From JBGAWK01 sp044227665 (lineage in GTDB: Bacteria; Bacteroidota; Bacteroidia; Chitinophagales; JADIYW01): 44,984 nucleotides of DNA. The stretch's first letter is position 1; the number at the start of each line of letters is the position of its first letter. Made by a program: the position numbers and the translations under genes. The notes below the pieces were generated by a model. That model saw only the letters and a program-made list of their open reading frames with translations, had not been told where the DNA came from and did not search any database. Shown in pieces: positions 34,290 through 42,460 of this stretch. The stretch lies in assembly GCA_044227665.1 (NCBI GenBank), contig JBGAWK010000016.1, forward strand, positions 1 through 44,984, in the 5' to 3' direction.

Positions 34290-35019
34290 ACATTACTCTC
34301 CCTTCAATACTATAATGTAAGAAATTTCCACTTCGACCCAGATTTTTCCAATATTGGATAATAGCATCTCTTAATAATATACCTGTCGGAACATTCTTAA
34401 GTGGCTTTAGCATATCGCAATAGTCTCCTCCACCAGCGATATAATCATTTGTCGCCAATGTATAGACTTTGTCGTCTGATAGTGGAAAGCCATTTATAAG
34501 AATATCTTCAGCTACATCACCATGAATAAGATAAGTAGCGTGACTTATGGGCCATCCACCCTTTGAAGCCATGTGGTTAAAGAGCTGTCGTAGTATTTTA
34601 CCTTCTAATTTCACTATCACCACCATATTATCAAAAGGCATTAATTTATAGGCGTCTTCAACCATCAGCATACCTTTTGGCAAACTTGCAACCCGTATTC
34701 CTCCATAATTACTTATAGCTAAATCAGTAGTCACACCATAGTCTGTAGAAGATTCATAAATGACATCTGCCATCATATTACCAAGTGCACTTTCAGGCTG
34801 TTGCTTAGTCATCTCTGCTGTAGCCTCTACCAAGGTAATATGCATAGCGGAATCCAATTTTACTTTGTATGGTAAATACATATTTACCACACTAGAATCT
34901 ACATTTTCTGGAATGCTTATACTTTCTTGTGCATATTGCATCTGCACAGGCACTAAGGTCTTGCATGACGACAGAACAAGTCCGACTAAAATTATTATCT
35001 TAGAAAAGATTCTTGACAT
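34279..35019 (-). CDS. 5'-nucleotidase C-terminal domain lipoprotein
   Basis: 246 aa. Lipobox GLVLSSC (Cys19) predicts a lipoprotein. Contains the 5'-nucleotidase C-terminal domain: ALGNMMADVIYE, NYGGIR, DAYKLMPFDN, ATNDYIAGGGDYCDML, and a final LLRDAIIQYW. This is the substrate-binding half that completes the metallophosphatase gene overlapping it by 11 bp. The two halves leave the cell by different routes (Sec-lipoprotein and Tat). Confidence 0.92.
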   Translation of the reverse strand: MSRIFSKIIILVGLVLSSCKTLVPVQMQYAQESISIPENVDSSVVNMYLPYKVKLDSAMHITLVEATAEMTKQQPESALGNMMADVIYESSTDYGVTTDLAISNYGGIRVASLPKGMLMVEDAYKLMPFDNMVVIVKLEGKILRQLFNHMASKGGWPISHATYLIHGDVAEDILINGFPLSDDKVYTLATNDYIAGGGDYCDMLKPLKNVPTGILLRDAIIQYWKNLGRSGNFLHYSIEGRVMYVQ

Positions 35020-35542
35020 CTTCTTTCAGAAAATTTATGGCTATTTGTGTAGGAAACAAATCCTGGTCTGTTTCAAATATATAATTGAAGATGAGCTTGC
35101 TAAGTTCAATAGCAGAAGCATCGGCAGGAACTTTCATTGCCAACTGATGAATAAGTTGTATGGTCTGATCTTTGGCATTTTGAGCCATACGCCAAGATTC
35201 GGCACTCACATACAACTGCTGAGAAAGATTATACTCAAATTCTGTTCTAATATTTCTGACCAAGTTCTCTCGATACTCCGCTACCGAAAGCTGATGTGGA
35301 CTTTCTCTATGCAAGAGACTATTGGGGTGCATACGTTCCAAGCACAAGAGTATGCGTTCATAAGCTTGCAGCCGCAAGGGAAGGGTAACTTTGGAATTTT
35401 CGGAAACTATTATTTTTCTGAGTTCTATATTTCTTCTGTTTTCATCATTATCCAAAAAATTACTTACCAAATAATACACGATTCCAAACATTAAAAGTGA
35501 AGGAATAAAAATCAGCAATAATTGAAATATATATTGTCCCAT
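35000..35542 (-). CDS. Hypothetical membrane protein
   Basis: 180 aa from the ATG at 35542. A TTG at 35560 lies inside a promoter element and is unlikely. One N-terminal transmembrane helix (about 6-28, LLLIFIPSLLMFGIVYYLV), then a mostly helical soluble part, with SAESWRMAQNAKDQTIQL and a C-terminal FLKEDVKNLF. A conserved Bacteroidota protein type without a name I recognise. It overlaps the lipoprotein gene by 20 bp, so it is in the same operon. Function unknown. Confidence 0.8.
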   Translation of the reverse strand: MGQYIFQLLLIFIPSLLMFGIVYYLVSNFLDNDENRRNIELRKIIVSENSKVTLPLRLQAYERILLCLERMHPNSLLHRESPHQLSVAEYRENLVRNIRTEFEYNLSQQLYVSAESWRMAQNAKDQTIQLIHQLAMKVPADASAIELSKLIFNYIFETDQDLFPTQIAINFLKEDVKNLF

Positions 35543-35557
35543 AAAAAAATACTTCCA

Positions 35558-35565
35558 CAAATGTA
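35558..35565 (-). promoter_or_regulatory. Candidate -7 element of the hypothetical/5'-nucleotidase operon
   Basis: The complement reads TACATTTG, a TAnnTTTG match 15 bases before the ATG at 35542. It overlaps the alternative TTG start, which argues for the ATG. No clear -33. Confidence 0.45.
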
Positions 35566-35595
35566 ACTATTCACCTAAATTTATGTTTTAAAAAA

Positions 35596-35940
35596 ATGAT
35601 GACTGAACATATTACGATACCTATAACATTTACTTCTACAGCATTAGAGGAGATACACCGACTAAAGACTTTAGAAAATCAAGACAAAAATTATCTACGT
35701 GTGGGTGTAAAAGGTGGAGGCTGTGCCGGCTTTAGCTATGTATTAGAATTTGATAAGGCTGGAGAAAATGATGATATTCTTGATTATCACGGTGTGCAAA
35801 TTGTAATTAACAAGACACAATCGCTATATCTTTATGGTATCACGATAGACTTTAAGAAGGGCTTAGATAATAGAGGTTTTATCTTTGATAATCCTAATGC
35901 CACATCTACATGTGGTTGTGGCACATCATTTTCTGCATAG
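35596..35940 (+). CDS. Iron-sulfur carrier of the IscA/ErpA/SufA (HesB) family
   Basis: 114 aa. The three ligands: C43 in GGGCAGFSY, and C106 and C108 in STCGCGTSF near the C-terminus, exactly as in A-type carriers. DNRGFIFDNPNA precedes the CGCG. Accepts or delivers Fe-S clusters in the cytoplasm. ATG at 35596 or 35599. A single gene between a divergent operon and HU; the scaffold (suf/isc) genes are not in the window. Confidence 0.93.
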   Translation: MMTEHITIPITFTSTALEEIHRLKTLENQDKNYLRVGVKGGGCAGFSYVLEFDKAGENDDILDYHGVQIVINKTQSLYLYGITIDFKKGLDNRGFIFDNPNATSTCGCGTSFSA

Positions 35941-35994
35941 AAGGGGCTATAATTCCACATTTTATGGCTTTTTATCAACAAAATATAGAATGGC

Positions 35995-36025
35995 TTTGGA
36001 AATGTAAGTAAAGCATATACATTTG
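35995..36025 (+). promoter_or_regulatory. Bacteroidota-type promoter of the HU gene
   Basis: TTTG at 35995-35998 and TACATTTG at 36018-36025, with 19 bp between them: the -33 TTG / -7 TAnnTTTG arrangement at the right spacing. It would give a leader of about 35 bases before the HU ATG. Confidence 0.75.
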
Positions 36026-36063
36026 TACTAATATTAAATTAACAATTATAAAAACTTATAATC

Positions 36064-36336
36064 ATGAACAAAGGAGATTTAGTAAGACAAATGGCTGAAT
36101 CAGCCGGTATTACTCAAGCACAAGCCGGAGATGCTCTTGCCGCTGCACTTACTGCAATAGGTGGTGCTGTTAAGAAAGGGGATAAAGTAACCCTTATCGG
36201 TTTCGGTACTTTTTCTTTATCTAAAAGAGAGGCTAGAGATGGTCGCAATCCATCTACCGGCAAAACTATAAAGATAGCTGCCAAGAACGTAGTGAAGTTC
36301 AAAGCAGGAAAAGAATTAGATGATTCTGTAAACTAA
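36064..36336 (+). CDS. HU-family DNA-binding protein
   Basis: 90 aa, exact HU size. MNKGDLVRQMAESAGITQAQAGDAL, then GDKVTLIGFGTFSLSKREARDGRNPSTGKTIKI, the DNA-contacting beta-arm with RNPxTG, and AKNVVKFKAGKELDDSVN. Nucleoid protein bending DNA as a dimer. Strong promoter and terminator on both sides, so it is monocistronic. Confidence 0.96.
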   Translation: MNKGDLVRQMAESAGITQAQAGDALAAALTAIGGAVKKGDKVTLIGFGTFSLSKREARDGRNPSTGKTIKIAAKNVVKFKAGKELDDSVN

Positions 36337-36359
36337 TAAGTTTTATACATATTCTATTA

Positions 36360-36396
36360 TCAGGGTCGCCAACTTCGTTGGCGACCCTGATTTTTT
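36360..36396 (+). terminator. Rho-independent terminator after HU
   Basis: TCAGGGTCGCCAAC-TTC-GTTGGCGACCCTGA: 14-bp perfect stem with a 3-base loop, followed by TTTTTT, 23 bases past the HU stop. It may also act for the convergent pdxH gene, whose stop abuts it. Confidence 0.92.
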
Positions 36397-37039
36397 ATGG
36401 CGCTATTCGATAGCTATTCCATACACCCTGATTACGTTCATACACGATACGGTCATGTAGTCTATTCGGTCGTCCCTGCCAGAACTCCATATAGTCTGTC
36501 TTAATAATATACCCTCCCCAATTTTCTGGCACTTCAAGATATGTGTCGTCCCCAACAGCTTCAGCCTTAGCATTATAGGAGTCCGTAAGTTCTTCTAAGG
36601 TAATCTTACGACTTTGTGGAGATATACATGCACCTATTCTGCTGCCCATAGGTCTCATACTAAAATATTCCTGACTAATGTCCTTATCCACTTTCGATGC
36701 AGTACCTACTATTCTTATCTGCTGCTCATAAGTTCGCCACCAGAACAGCATAGACACATTGGGATTTTCAGCAATACTACAGCCTTTGTGACTATCATAG
36801 TTAGTAAAGAAAATAAAGCCGTCGTCATCAAAATACTTCAACAGCACTATCCGGCTACTTGGCACGCCCTCTTTATCTACAGTAGCCAAAGCAAAGGCAT
36901 TGGGCTCATATTCATTGCCTTCTTGTGCATCCTTAAACCAACGTGTAAAGAGCTCAAAAGGATTGTCGGGACAGTTTTCTTCAGACAAACTAAATCTTCC
37001 ATAGCTTTCCCTCATTTCACTTATACTAATCTTTTGCAT
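36395..37039 (-). CDS. pdxH: Pyridoxamine/pyridoxine 5'-phosphate oxidase
   Basis: 214 aa from ATG at 37039 (family size); an upstream TTG adds seven residues. FMN/PLP oxidase motifs: PSSRIVLLKYFDDDGFIFFTNYDSHKG, WWRTYEQQIRIVG, RPMGSRIGACISPQSRKI, and the C-terminal WQGRPNRLHDRIVYER. Makes pyridoxal 5'-phosphate. Divergent from the DUF2461 gene (31 bp between starts). Confidence 0.96.
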   Translation of the reverse strand: MQKISISEMRESYGRFSLSEENCPDNPFELFTRWFKDAQEGNEYEPNAFALATVDKEGVPSSRIVLLKYFDDDGFIFFTNYDSHKGCSIAENPNVSMLFWWRTYEQQIRIVGTASKVDKDISQEYFSMRPMGSRIGACISPQSRKITLEELTDSYNAKAEAVGDDTYLEVPENWGGYIIKTDYMEFWQGRPNRLHDRIVYERNQGVWNSYRIAP

Positions 37040-37070
37040 GTTTATAGTATTTTTATGCAAAATAAAAAAA

Positions 37071-37739
37071 ATGATATCATCACATACTATTCAGTTCCTC
37101 TCTGAGCTAAAAGATAATAACAATAAAATATGGTTTGATGCCAATAAAAGCAGATATATACAGGCGCGCCAAGAAGTACTTTCCTTGGTAGAACATTGGA
37201 TAGCAGAGATGAGCAGCATAGATCCTAGTATTTCCCTACTGAAGCCCACACAATGCATTTTTCGTATAAACAGGGATGTACGCTTTTCCAAGAACAAAGA
37301 TCCTTATAAAACAAATATGGGAGCATTTATCACGCCAGGAGGCAAGAATGCAGGAATGGCAGGATACTACTTACATATAGAACCAGGTCAATTTTTCTAT
37401 GGTGCTGGATGCTATATGCCCGAGTCTATAGTACTGGCAAAGATTCGCCAAGAGATAGACTACAATTTTTCATCATTTAAAAAAATATTGGAAGATAAAA
37501 AATTCAAAAAATACTTCACAGATTTGGACAGAGAACATACGCTACAGAAGCCCCCAAAAGGCTTTGAAGCAAACAATCCTGCTATAGAATATCTGAAACT
37601 GAAAAGTTTCACCATATTTCATACTATAGATCAGTCGAAAGTGATGCAAGACAATTTCATGGACACACTCATGGATATGTCGAAATCTTCTGCGCCATTT
37701 ATTCACTTCCTTAATACTTCTATAGCCGACAAAATATGA
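37071..37739 (+). CDS. DUF2461 domain protein
   Basis: 222 aa from ATG 37071 (MISSHTIQFL); the upstream ATG would overlap pdxH. Family signatures: LKDNNNKIWFDANKSRYIQARQEV, FRINRDVRFSKNKDPYKTNMGAFITPGG, GYYLHIEPGQFFYGAGCYMP. A widespread cytosolic family with no established function. Conserved His, Glu and Tyr of the GYYLHIEPG stretch could be a ligand site (inference). Confidence 0.9.
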   Translation: MISSHTIQFLSELKDNNNKIWFDANKSRYIQARQEVLSLVEHWIAEMSSIDPSISLLKPTQCIFRINRDVRFSKNKDPYKTNMGAFITPGGKNAGMAGYYLHIEPGQFFYGAGCYMPESIVLAKIRQEIDYNFSSFKKILEDKKFKKYFTDLDREHTLQKPPKGFEANNPAIEYLKLKSFTIFHTIDQSKVMQDNFMDTLMDMSKSSAPFIHFLNTSIADKI

Positions 37740-37818
37740 GCGATTGAAAGGATGATATAAAGAAATATTTTTTCTAGCCCCTAATAATACCAAGAAATGT
37801 AGTAATTTGGCAACCGAT

Positions 37819-38523
37819 ATGGCTTACAAGAGAATTCTTCTAAAATTAAGTGGCGAGGCATTGATGGGCAACGAACAATTTGGTATTCAACCCGACATGA
37901 TAGACCATTTTGGCGACGAAATAAAGAGCATCGTAGATGCACGATATGAAGTAGCAATAGTTATCGGCGGTGGCAATATCTTTAGAGGATTACAAGCTGG
38001 ACATATAGGCATAGACAGAGTTCAAGGCGACTATATGGGTATGCTTGCAACAGTCATCAATGGAATGGCACTTCAAGGTGCATTGGAACGCAGAGGCATA
38101 AACACTAGATTGATGTCAGCACTGAGCATACAGCAAGTTTGTGAGCCCTATATCCGCAGAAGGGCGGTGCGTCACTTGGAGAAAGGTCGTGTTATTATCA
38201 TAGGTGCAGGTACAGGCAACCCATTTTTTACTACAGATACTGCTGCTGCACTCAGAGCTACAGAAATAGGTGCAGATGCACTACTTAAAGGCACTAGCGT
38301 AGATGGTATATATACTGCAGACCCTAAAGAAGATGCTACTGCCACTAAATTCGATTATGTTTCCTATAACGATGTTATTAGCAAGGAATTGAAGGTTATG
38401 GACCAGACGGCATTCACCTTATGTAAAGAAAATAAAATTCCTATAGTGGTATTTAGCATTAAAGAAAAAGGCAATCTTCTTAGAATTCTTGGTGGCGAGA
38501 AAATTGGAACTCTAGTACAATAA
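37819..38523 (+). CDS. pyrH: UMP kinase
   Basis: 234 aa from ATG 37819 (MAYKRILLKLSGEAL), the family start; a TTG 12 bases earlier is in frame. Amino-acid kinase fold: KLSGEALMG, IGGGNIFRG, DYMGMLATVINGMAL, GAGTGNPFFTTDTAAALRA and KGTSVDGIYTADP. Phosphorylates UMP to UDP. Stands apart from frr, its common neighbour in other genomes. Confidence 0.97.
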   Translation: MAYKRILLKLSGEALMGNEQFGIQPDMIDHFGDEIKSIVDARYEVAIVIGGGNIFRGLQAGHIGIDRVQGDYMGMLATVINGMALQGALERRGINTRLMSALSIQQVCEPYIRRRAVRHLEKGRVIIIGAGTGNPFFTTDTAAALRATEIGADALLKGTSVDGIYTADPKEDATATKFDYVSYNDVISKELKVMDQTAFTLCKENKIPIVVFSIKEKGNLLRILGGEKIGTLVQ

Positions 38524-38542
38524 TCTTTTCATAGAAATACGG

Positions 38543-39394
38543 CTATCCATTATCATTTAGCAACGTATAAAGAGCAATAACTTCTTTGGTCGCTTTTACG
38601 TCATGTACCCTTAGTAGTCGTGCGCCACCCATAAGTACCGCCATGTGAAGTGCAGATGTACCTTGAAGTGCTTCTTCCGGAGTACATTGCAAAGCCTTAT
38701 ATACCATAGATTTTCTAGAAATACCCACCAGTATAGGCACATCAAGTATTGTAAGGGCATCAATGTTTTTGAGTAGATAATAATTTTGCTCTATGGTTTT
38801 CGCAAATCCGAATCCCGGATCTATGATAATATCATGAAGACCTACAGAATAGGCATTATTTTTTATTATGACAAAAAAATCCAACATTTCTTTTAGCAAA
38901 TCATCATACTGAGTATATAAATGCATATCTTGAGGTGTTCCCTTGCTATGCATAGCAATATAGGGTGCTGTAGCGGCGGCGCATAGTGACATGAGGTCTG
39001 TATTTCGTCCCGCAGCAATATCGTTTATTATATGTGCCCCTATATGTAACGCTTCCTCAGCAATATTCTTTCTATATGTGTCAACCGAAAAGATTGCATC
39101 AGGAAAATTCTTTATCAATACTGACAATAAAGGCAATAGCCTCTCCTTCTCTTCCTCTTCGGATATTTCTGTAGCCATAGGTCGTGACGACATAGCACCT
39201 ATATCTATGATATCTGCGCCATCTTCTAGCATCTGCCCTACTTTTTGTAGTGCTAGAATATAATCTTGAGCCCTGCTGGGAGCATAGTAGGAATCCGGTG
39301 TGAGATTGAGGATACCCATGACCATGGGATTTTCAGAACACAATAGCTTCCCCCTGCAATTTAAAGAAATAGTATTTTTTAGTGGCAAATACAT
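38543..39394 (-). CDS. folP: Dihydropteroate synthase
   Basis: 283 aa. Condenses DHPPP with p-aminobenzoate. Motifs: MGILNLTPDSYYAPSRA (pterin loop; the common FSDGG is replaced), IDIGAMSSRP, SVDTYRKNIAEEAL, IINDIAAG, IIDPGFGFAKT and VGISRKSM. A -7 element lies upstream. Convergent with pyrH and divergent from the permease gene. Confidence 0.96.
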   Translation of the reverse strand: MYLPLKNTISLNCRGKLLCSENPMVMGILNLTPDSYYAPSRAQDYILALQKVGQMLEDGADIIDIGAMSSRPMATEISEEEEKERLLPLLSVLIKNFPDAIFSVDTYRKNIAEEALHIGAHIINDIAAGRNTDLMSLCAAATAPYIAMHSKGTPQDMHLYTQYDDLLKEMLDFFVIIKNNAYSVGLHDIIIDPGFGFAKTIEQNYYLLKNIDALTILDVPILVGISRKSMVYKALQCTPEEALQGTSALHMAVLMGGARLLRVHDVKATKEVIALYTLLNDNG

Positions 39395-39481
39395 AATAAT
39401 ATTAAGGTATTATCTATAATTTTTTATTTTTATCCTGCGTTAGCAAATCATTGTTTTACTACGCACAAAATAATACTTTAA

Positions 39482-39489
39482 CAAAGATA
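39482..39489 (-). promoter_or_regulatory. Candidate -7 element of folP
   Basis: The complement reads TATCTTTG, a TAnnTTTG match giving a leader of about 85 bases for folP. No clear -33 TTG. It sits 5 bases before the start of the divergent permease gene. Confidence 0.4.
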
Positions 39490-39493
39490 AATT

Positions 39494-40552
39494 TTGATAA
39501 AATTCCTAACACAGAAGATATTCTATGGTGCTTTGGTACTCCTCGGTGTCATCTTCGTCGTATTTTTTCTATTTAATATTCTTCCTGTAGATCCTGCACG
39601 TCTTACCTTAGGACAGCGTGCCGATGTAGAAAGCGTGGAGGCTATCAATAAGGAACTGGGTCTCGACAAACCTAAGAGTGTACAATTCCTTATGTACATC
39701 AATGATGTACTACCAATAAGTATTCATAGTAATGACCCTAGCATACTCCCAAAATATAAAGGCATCACTTTAATACAAACGCCCACGAAGGTACTTTTAC
39801 TCAAAAAGCCCTACCTGCGGCGTTCTTATCAGACCAAACGAGAGGTATGGCAGATACTTACCCAGGCCTTACCACAGACAGTGATTTTGGCGATAGCCTC
39901 CATATTATTAGCAAGTATTATAGGCATCATTTTAGGCACAGTAGCAGCACTGCGGCAACATAGTTGGTTCGACAATGCGGCCATGACATTATCGGTAATG
40001 GGTATATCTGTGCCTTCCTACTTTTCGGCTTTAGTACTAGGCTATTTCTTTGGCATCGTATGGTATAAGTGGACAGGATTAGACCAGACAGGTGGGCTAT
40101 TCATTATTGATGATTTTGGCAACGAAGTTTTTGCGTTAAAGAATCTGATTCTACCTACTCTTGCCTTAGGGACGAGACCCATAGGCACTATATTCCAGCT
40201 TACTCGCAGCTCCATGCTGGAAGTACTCTCTCAGGATTATGTTCGTACCGCACGAGCCAAAGGACTTTCTACGCCCGTAGTAATCTTCAAACATGCTTTG
40301 CGCAATGCCCTGAATCCTGTCATCACTACTATTTCGGGATGGTTTGCGTCCTTATTGGCAGGGGCATTCTTCGTGGAAGTAATTTTTGATATCAAAGGAT
40401 TAGGCTATACCGCAGTAGATGCACTGATGAAATTTGACTTTCCCGTAGTTATGGGCAGCGTACTCTTTACTGCAAGTATTTTTATCATAGTGAATATTTT
40501 TGTAGATATCCTCTATGCCCTTTTAGATCCCCGTATAAAACTAGGCAAATAA
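39494..40552 (+). CDS. ABC-type di/oligopeptide transport permease (DppB/OppB-like)
   Basis: 352 aa. N-terminal helix, long periplasmic segment (about 30-115), then five further helices. LPVDPARLTLGQ and the EAA loop YVRTARAKGLSTPVVIFKHALRNALNPVIT identify the family. Start is TTG at 39494, as no ATG is available near. No partner permease, ATPase or binding protein is adjacent, so the transporter parts must be elsewhere. The hisH start follows 3 bp after its stop. Confidence 0.9.
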   Translation: MIKFLTQKIFYGALVLLGVIFVVFFLFNILPVDPARLTLGQRADVESVEAINKELGLDKPKSVQFLMYINDVLPISIHSNDPSILPKYKGITLIQTPTKVLLLKKPYLRRSYQTKREVWQILTQALPQTVILAIASILLASIIGIILGTVAALRQHSWFDNAAMTLSVMGISVPSYFSALVLGYFFGIVWYKWTGLDQTGGLFIIDDFGNEVFALKNLILPTLALGTRPIGTIFQLTRSSMLEVLSQDYVRTARAKGLSTPVVIFKHALRNALNPVITTISGWFASLLAGAFFVEVIFDIKGLGYTAVDALMKFDFPVVMGSVLFTASIFIIVNIFVDILYALLDPRIKLGK

Positions 40553-40555
40553 AAG

Positions 40556-41146
40556 ATGGATATTGCCATAGTAAAATACAATGCAGGCAACACCCAAAGT
40601 GTGATATTCGCACTAGAGAGACTAGGCATACAGCCTATACTTACTGCCGACAAAGAGATCTTAGCTTCTTCTGACAGGGTCATCTTCCCAGGTGTAGGGG
40701 AGGCTAGTTCTACGATGTTGCATCTACATGAATATGGATTGGCTAGCTTTATACCTACGCTTCGGCAACCCGTACTGGGGATATGTTTGGGCTTGCAGCT
40801 CATGTGTAGGCATAGTGAAGAAGGGGACGCTAAGGGTCTCGGAATTTTTGATATAGAAGTAAAAAAATTCATGCCTAGTGATAGTTCATATAAAGTCCCT
40901 CACATCGGATGGAATAATTTCACGCAATTATCGTCGCCTTTGTTCAAAGGTATAAGTATTCATGATTACGTATATTTTGTACACAGTTATTACGCTGAAC
41001 TTTGCGATTACACCATCGCGACTTGTGATTATACCTTGCCATTTAGTGCAGCATTACATAAAGATAATTTCTATGCGGTACAGTTCCATCCCGAAAAGAG
41101 TGCTGATGTGGGCCAAAAGATACTTGATAATTTTTTGAAGTTATAG
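40556..41146 (+). CDS. hisH: Imidazole glycerol phosphate synthase glutaminase subunit
   Basis: 196 aa. Class I glutaminase: oxyanion PGVGEAS, nucleophile C77 in GICLGLQLM, and H178 plus E180 in QFHPEKS. Supplies ammonia to HisF in histidine synthesis. hisA follows by 7 bp, but hisF is not in the window, so the his genes are split in this genome. Confidence 0.96.
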   Translation: MDIAIVKYNAGNTQSVIFALERLGIQPILTADKEILASSDRVIFPGVGEASSTMLHLHEYGLASFIPTLRQPVLGICLGLQLMCRHSEEGDAKGLGIFDIEVKKFMPSDSSYKVPHIGWNNFTQLSSPLFKGISIHDYVYFVHSYYAELCDYTIATCDYTLPFSAALHKDNFYAVQFHPEKSADVGQKILDNFLKL

Positions 41147-41153
41147 AGCATAT

Positions 41154-41879
41154 ATGTTAATAGTTCCTGCCATAGACATTATAGACGGCAAGTGTGTGCG
41201 ACTGAGTAAAGGAGACTTCTCTACCAAGAAGGAATATTCCGACTCCCCTACAGATGTAGCACGCCGCTTTGAAGATGCCGGCATTAGCCATCTGCATCTT
41301 GTAGATTTGGATGGTGCCAAACAAGGTAAGGTGGTCAATTGGGCTACTTTGGAAGCTATAACGAGCCACACATCGCTATGTGTGGATTTTAGTGGCGGCA
41401 TGAAGTGTAGGGAAGATATTCAAAGAGCCTTTGGGATAGGAGCACGACAAGTAGCCATTGGCAGTATGGCGGTAAAAGAACCTGATATGGTGAAGGAGTG
41501 GCTTGTGGAGTTTGGTAGCAATGCTATCATCATAGGCGCAGATACTTTGGATAGCAGGATAGCCATACATGGGTGGCAGGAAAGTAGCGAACTAACTATT
41601 TACGATTTTATCATAGACTATCTCCAGTATAATGCGCAATATTTTCTTTGTACTGACGTGGCATGTGATGGAATGTTACTGGGACCATCTATCTCACTAT
41701 ATAAGAAAATCTTAGCTATACATCCTACAATATCGCTCATTGCCAGTGGTGGTGTAAGCTGCAAGGAGGATCTACTAGCCTTACAGGATATACACTGCTA
41801 CTCTGCCATTGTAGGTAAAGCCTACTACGAAGGGAGAGTATCTCTACAGGAGCTATCAGACATAAATGAGATGAAATGA
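41154..41879 (+). CDS. hisA: ProFAR isomerase
   Basis: 241 aa. TIM barrel with catalytic D8 in PAIDIIDGKCVRL and D130 in IIGADTLD; phosphate loops DFSGGMK and ASGGVS. Isomerises ProFAR to PRFAR, the substrate of HisHF. Last gene of the permease-hisH-hisA unit; the next gene is convergent, stop to stop with 2 bp between. Confidence 0.96.
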   Translation: MLIVPAIDIIDGKCVRLSKGDFSTKKEYSDSPTDVARRFEDAGISHLHLVDLDGAKQGKVVNWATLEAITSHTSLCVDFSGGMKCREDIQRAFGIGARQVAIGSMAVKEPDMVKEWLVEFGSNAIIIGADTLDSRIAIHGWQESSELTIYDFIIDYLQYNAQYFLCTDVACDGMLLGPSISLYKKILAIHPTISLIASGGVSCKEDLLALQDIHCYSAIVGKAYYEGRVSLQELSDINEMK

Positions 41880-41881
41880 GC

Positions 41882-42232
41882 TTATTGCAATATTTCTATT
41901 CTCACGGTGGCAGTACCTTTATGAATCATGCCCAGTTGCTGTGCCGCAATCATAGAAACATCAATTATCCTAGTTCCATGAAAAGGTCCTCTGTCATTGA
42001 CGATGACAATAACTTCCTTGCCATTATCTAGATTCTCTACCTTCAATTTCGTCCCGAAGGGTAGGGTGCGATGGGCGCAAGTAAACTTGCTTTGCGTGAA
42101 TTTGTCACCGCTAGCAGTAGTTCTTCCTTCAAATTCGTTGCCGTAATAAGAGGCATTGCCTTGATAATTTTCACCTGCGAAGGTGATAGCCCATAAAAGT
42201 AATGTTATACAAAATAACCCAAATTTTCTCAT
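41882..42232 (-). CDS. RlpA-like double-psi beta-barrel protein
   Basis: 116 aa. Signal peptide (about 1-19), then a single DPBB domain: NASYYGNEFEGRTTASGD, with H54 in FTCAHRTLPFG and D80 in VNDRGPF, spaced 26 apart like the catalytic His and Asp of Pseudomonas RlpA. A lytic transglycosylase acting on denuded glycan at the septum is likely. No SPOR domain, so localisation may differ from classical RlpA. Confidence 0.9.
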   Translation of the reverse strand: MRKFGLFCITLLLWAITFAGENYQGNASYYGNEFEGRTTASGDKFTQSKFTCAHRTLPFGTKLKVENLDNGKEVIVIVNDRGPFHGTRIIDVSMIAAQQLGMIHKGTATVRIEILQ

Positions 42233-42460
42233 TTGATATTAACTTTGGTTCGCTACAAAATTACACCTTATTCCCTTAGTGCAGGGTTTTTTAACCGCTA
42301 TTTAACTTTTAATAGATTGTTATTCAATGAGTTCTAAATTTATGTAAAAGTTTATATATTGTAGGTTTACCTTTAGCATAGCGTTAGCTAAAAGTTAAAA
42401 AGTGGATTTTTACACCCCAATTTTATATAGAAAAAAGCTGAAACGGCTTTGTATAGGTGA
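42233..42460. other. Longest gene-free stretch (228 bp)
   Basis: Holds a candidate -7 element for the RlpA gene (CAAAATTA at 42256-42263, TAATTTTG on the minus strand), a perfect 11-bp inverted repeat TTTAACTTTTA / TAAAAGTTAAA at 42301-42311 and 42389-42399, and a weak terminator for the mutase. No ORF, tRNA or known RNA family was seen. Confidence 0.6.
42431..42450 (-). terminator. Possible terminator after the phosphohexomutase gene
   Basis: On the minus strand: AAAGC-7 bases-GCTTT followed by a T-run (TTTTTT from the AAAAAA at 42431-42436), 11 bases after the stop. The stem is only 5 bp, hence modest confidence. Confidence 0.45.

Noticed and set aside
34760..35494. 244-codon plus-strand ORF opposite the 5'-nucleotidase lipoprotein and hypothetical genes
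   Set aside because: Covers two real overlapping genes on the other strand; sequence has no fold pattern or motif.
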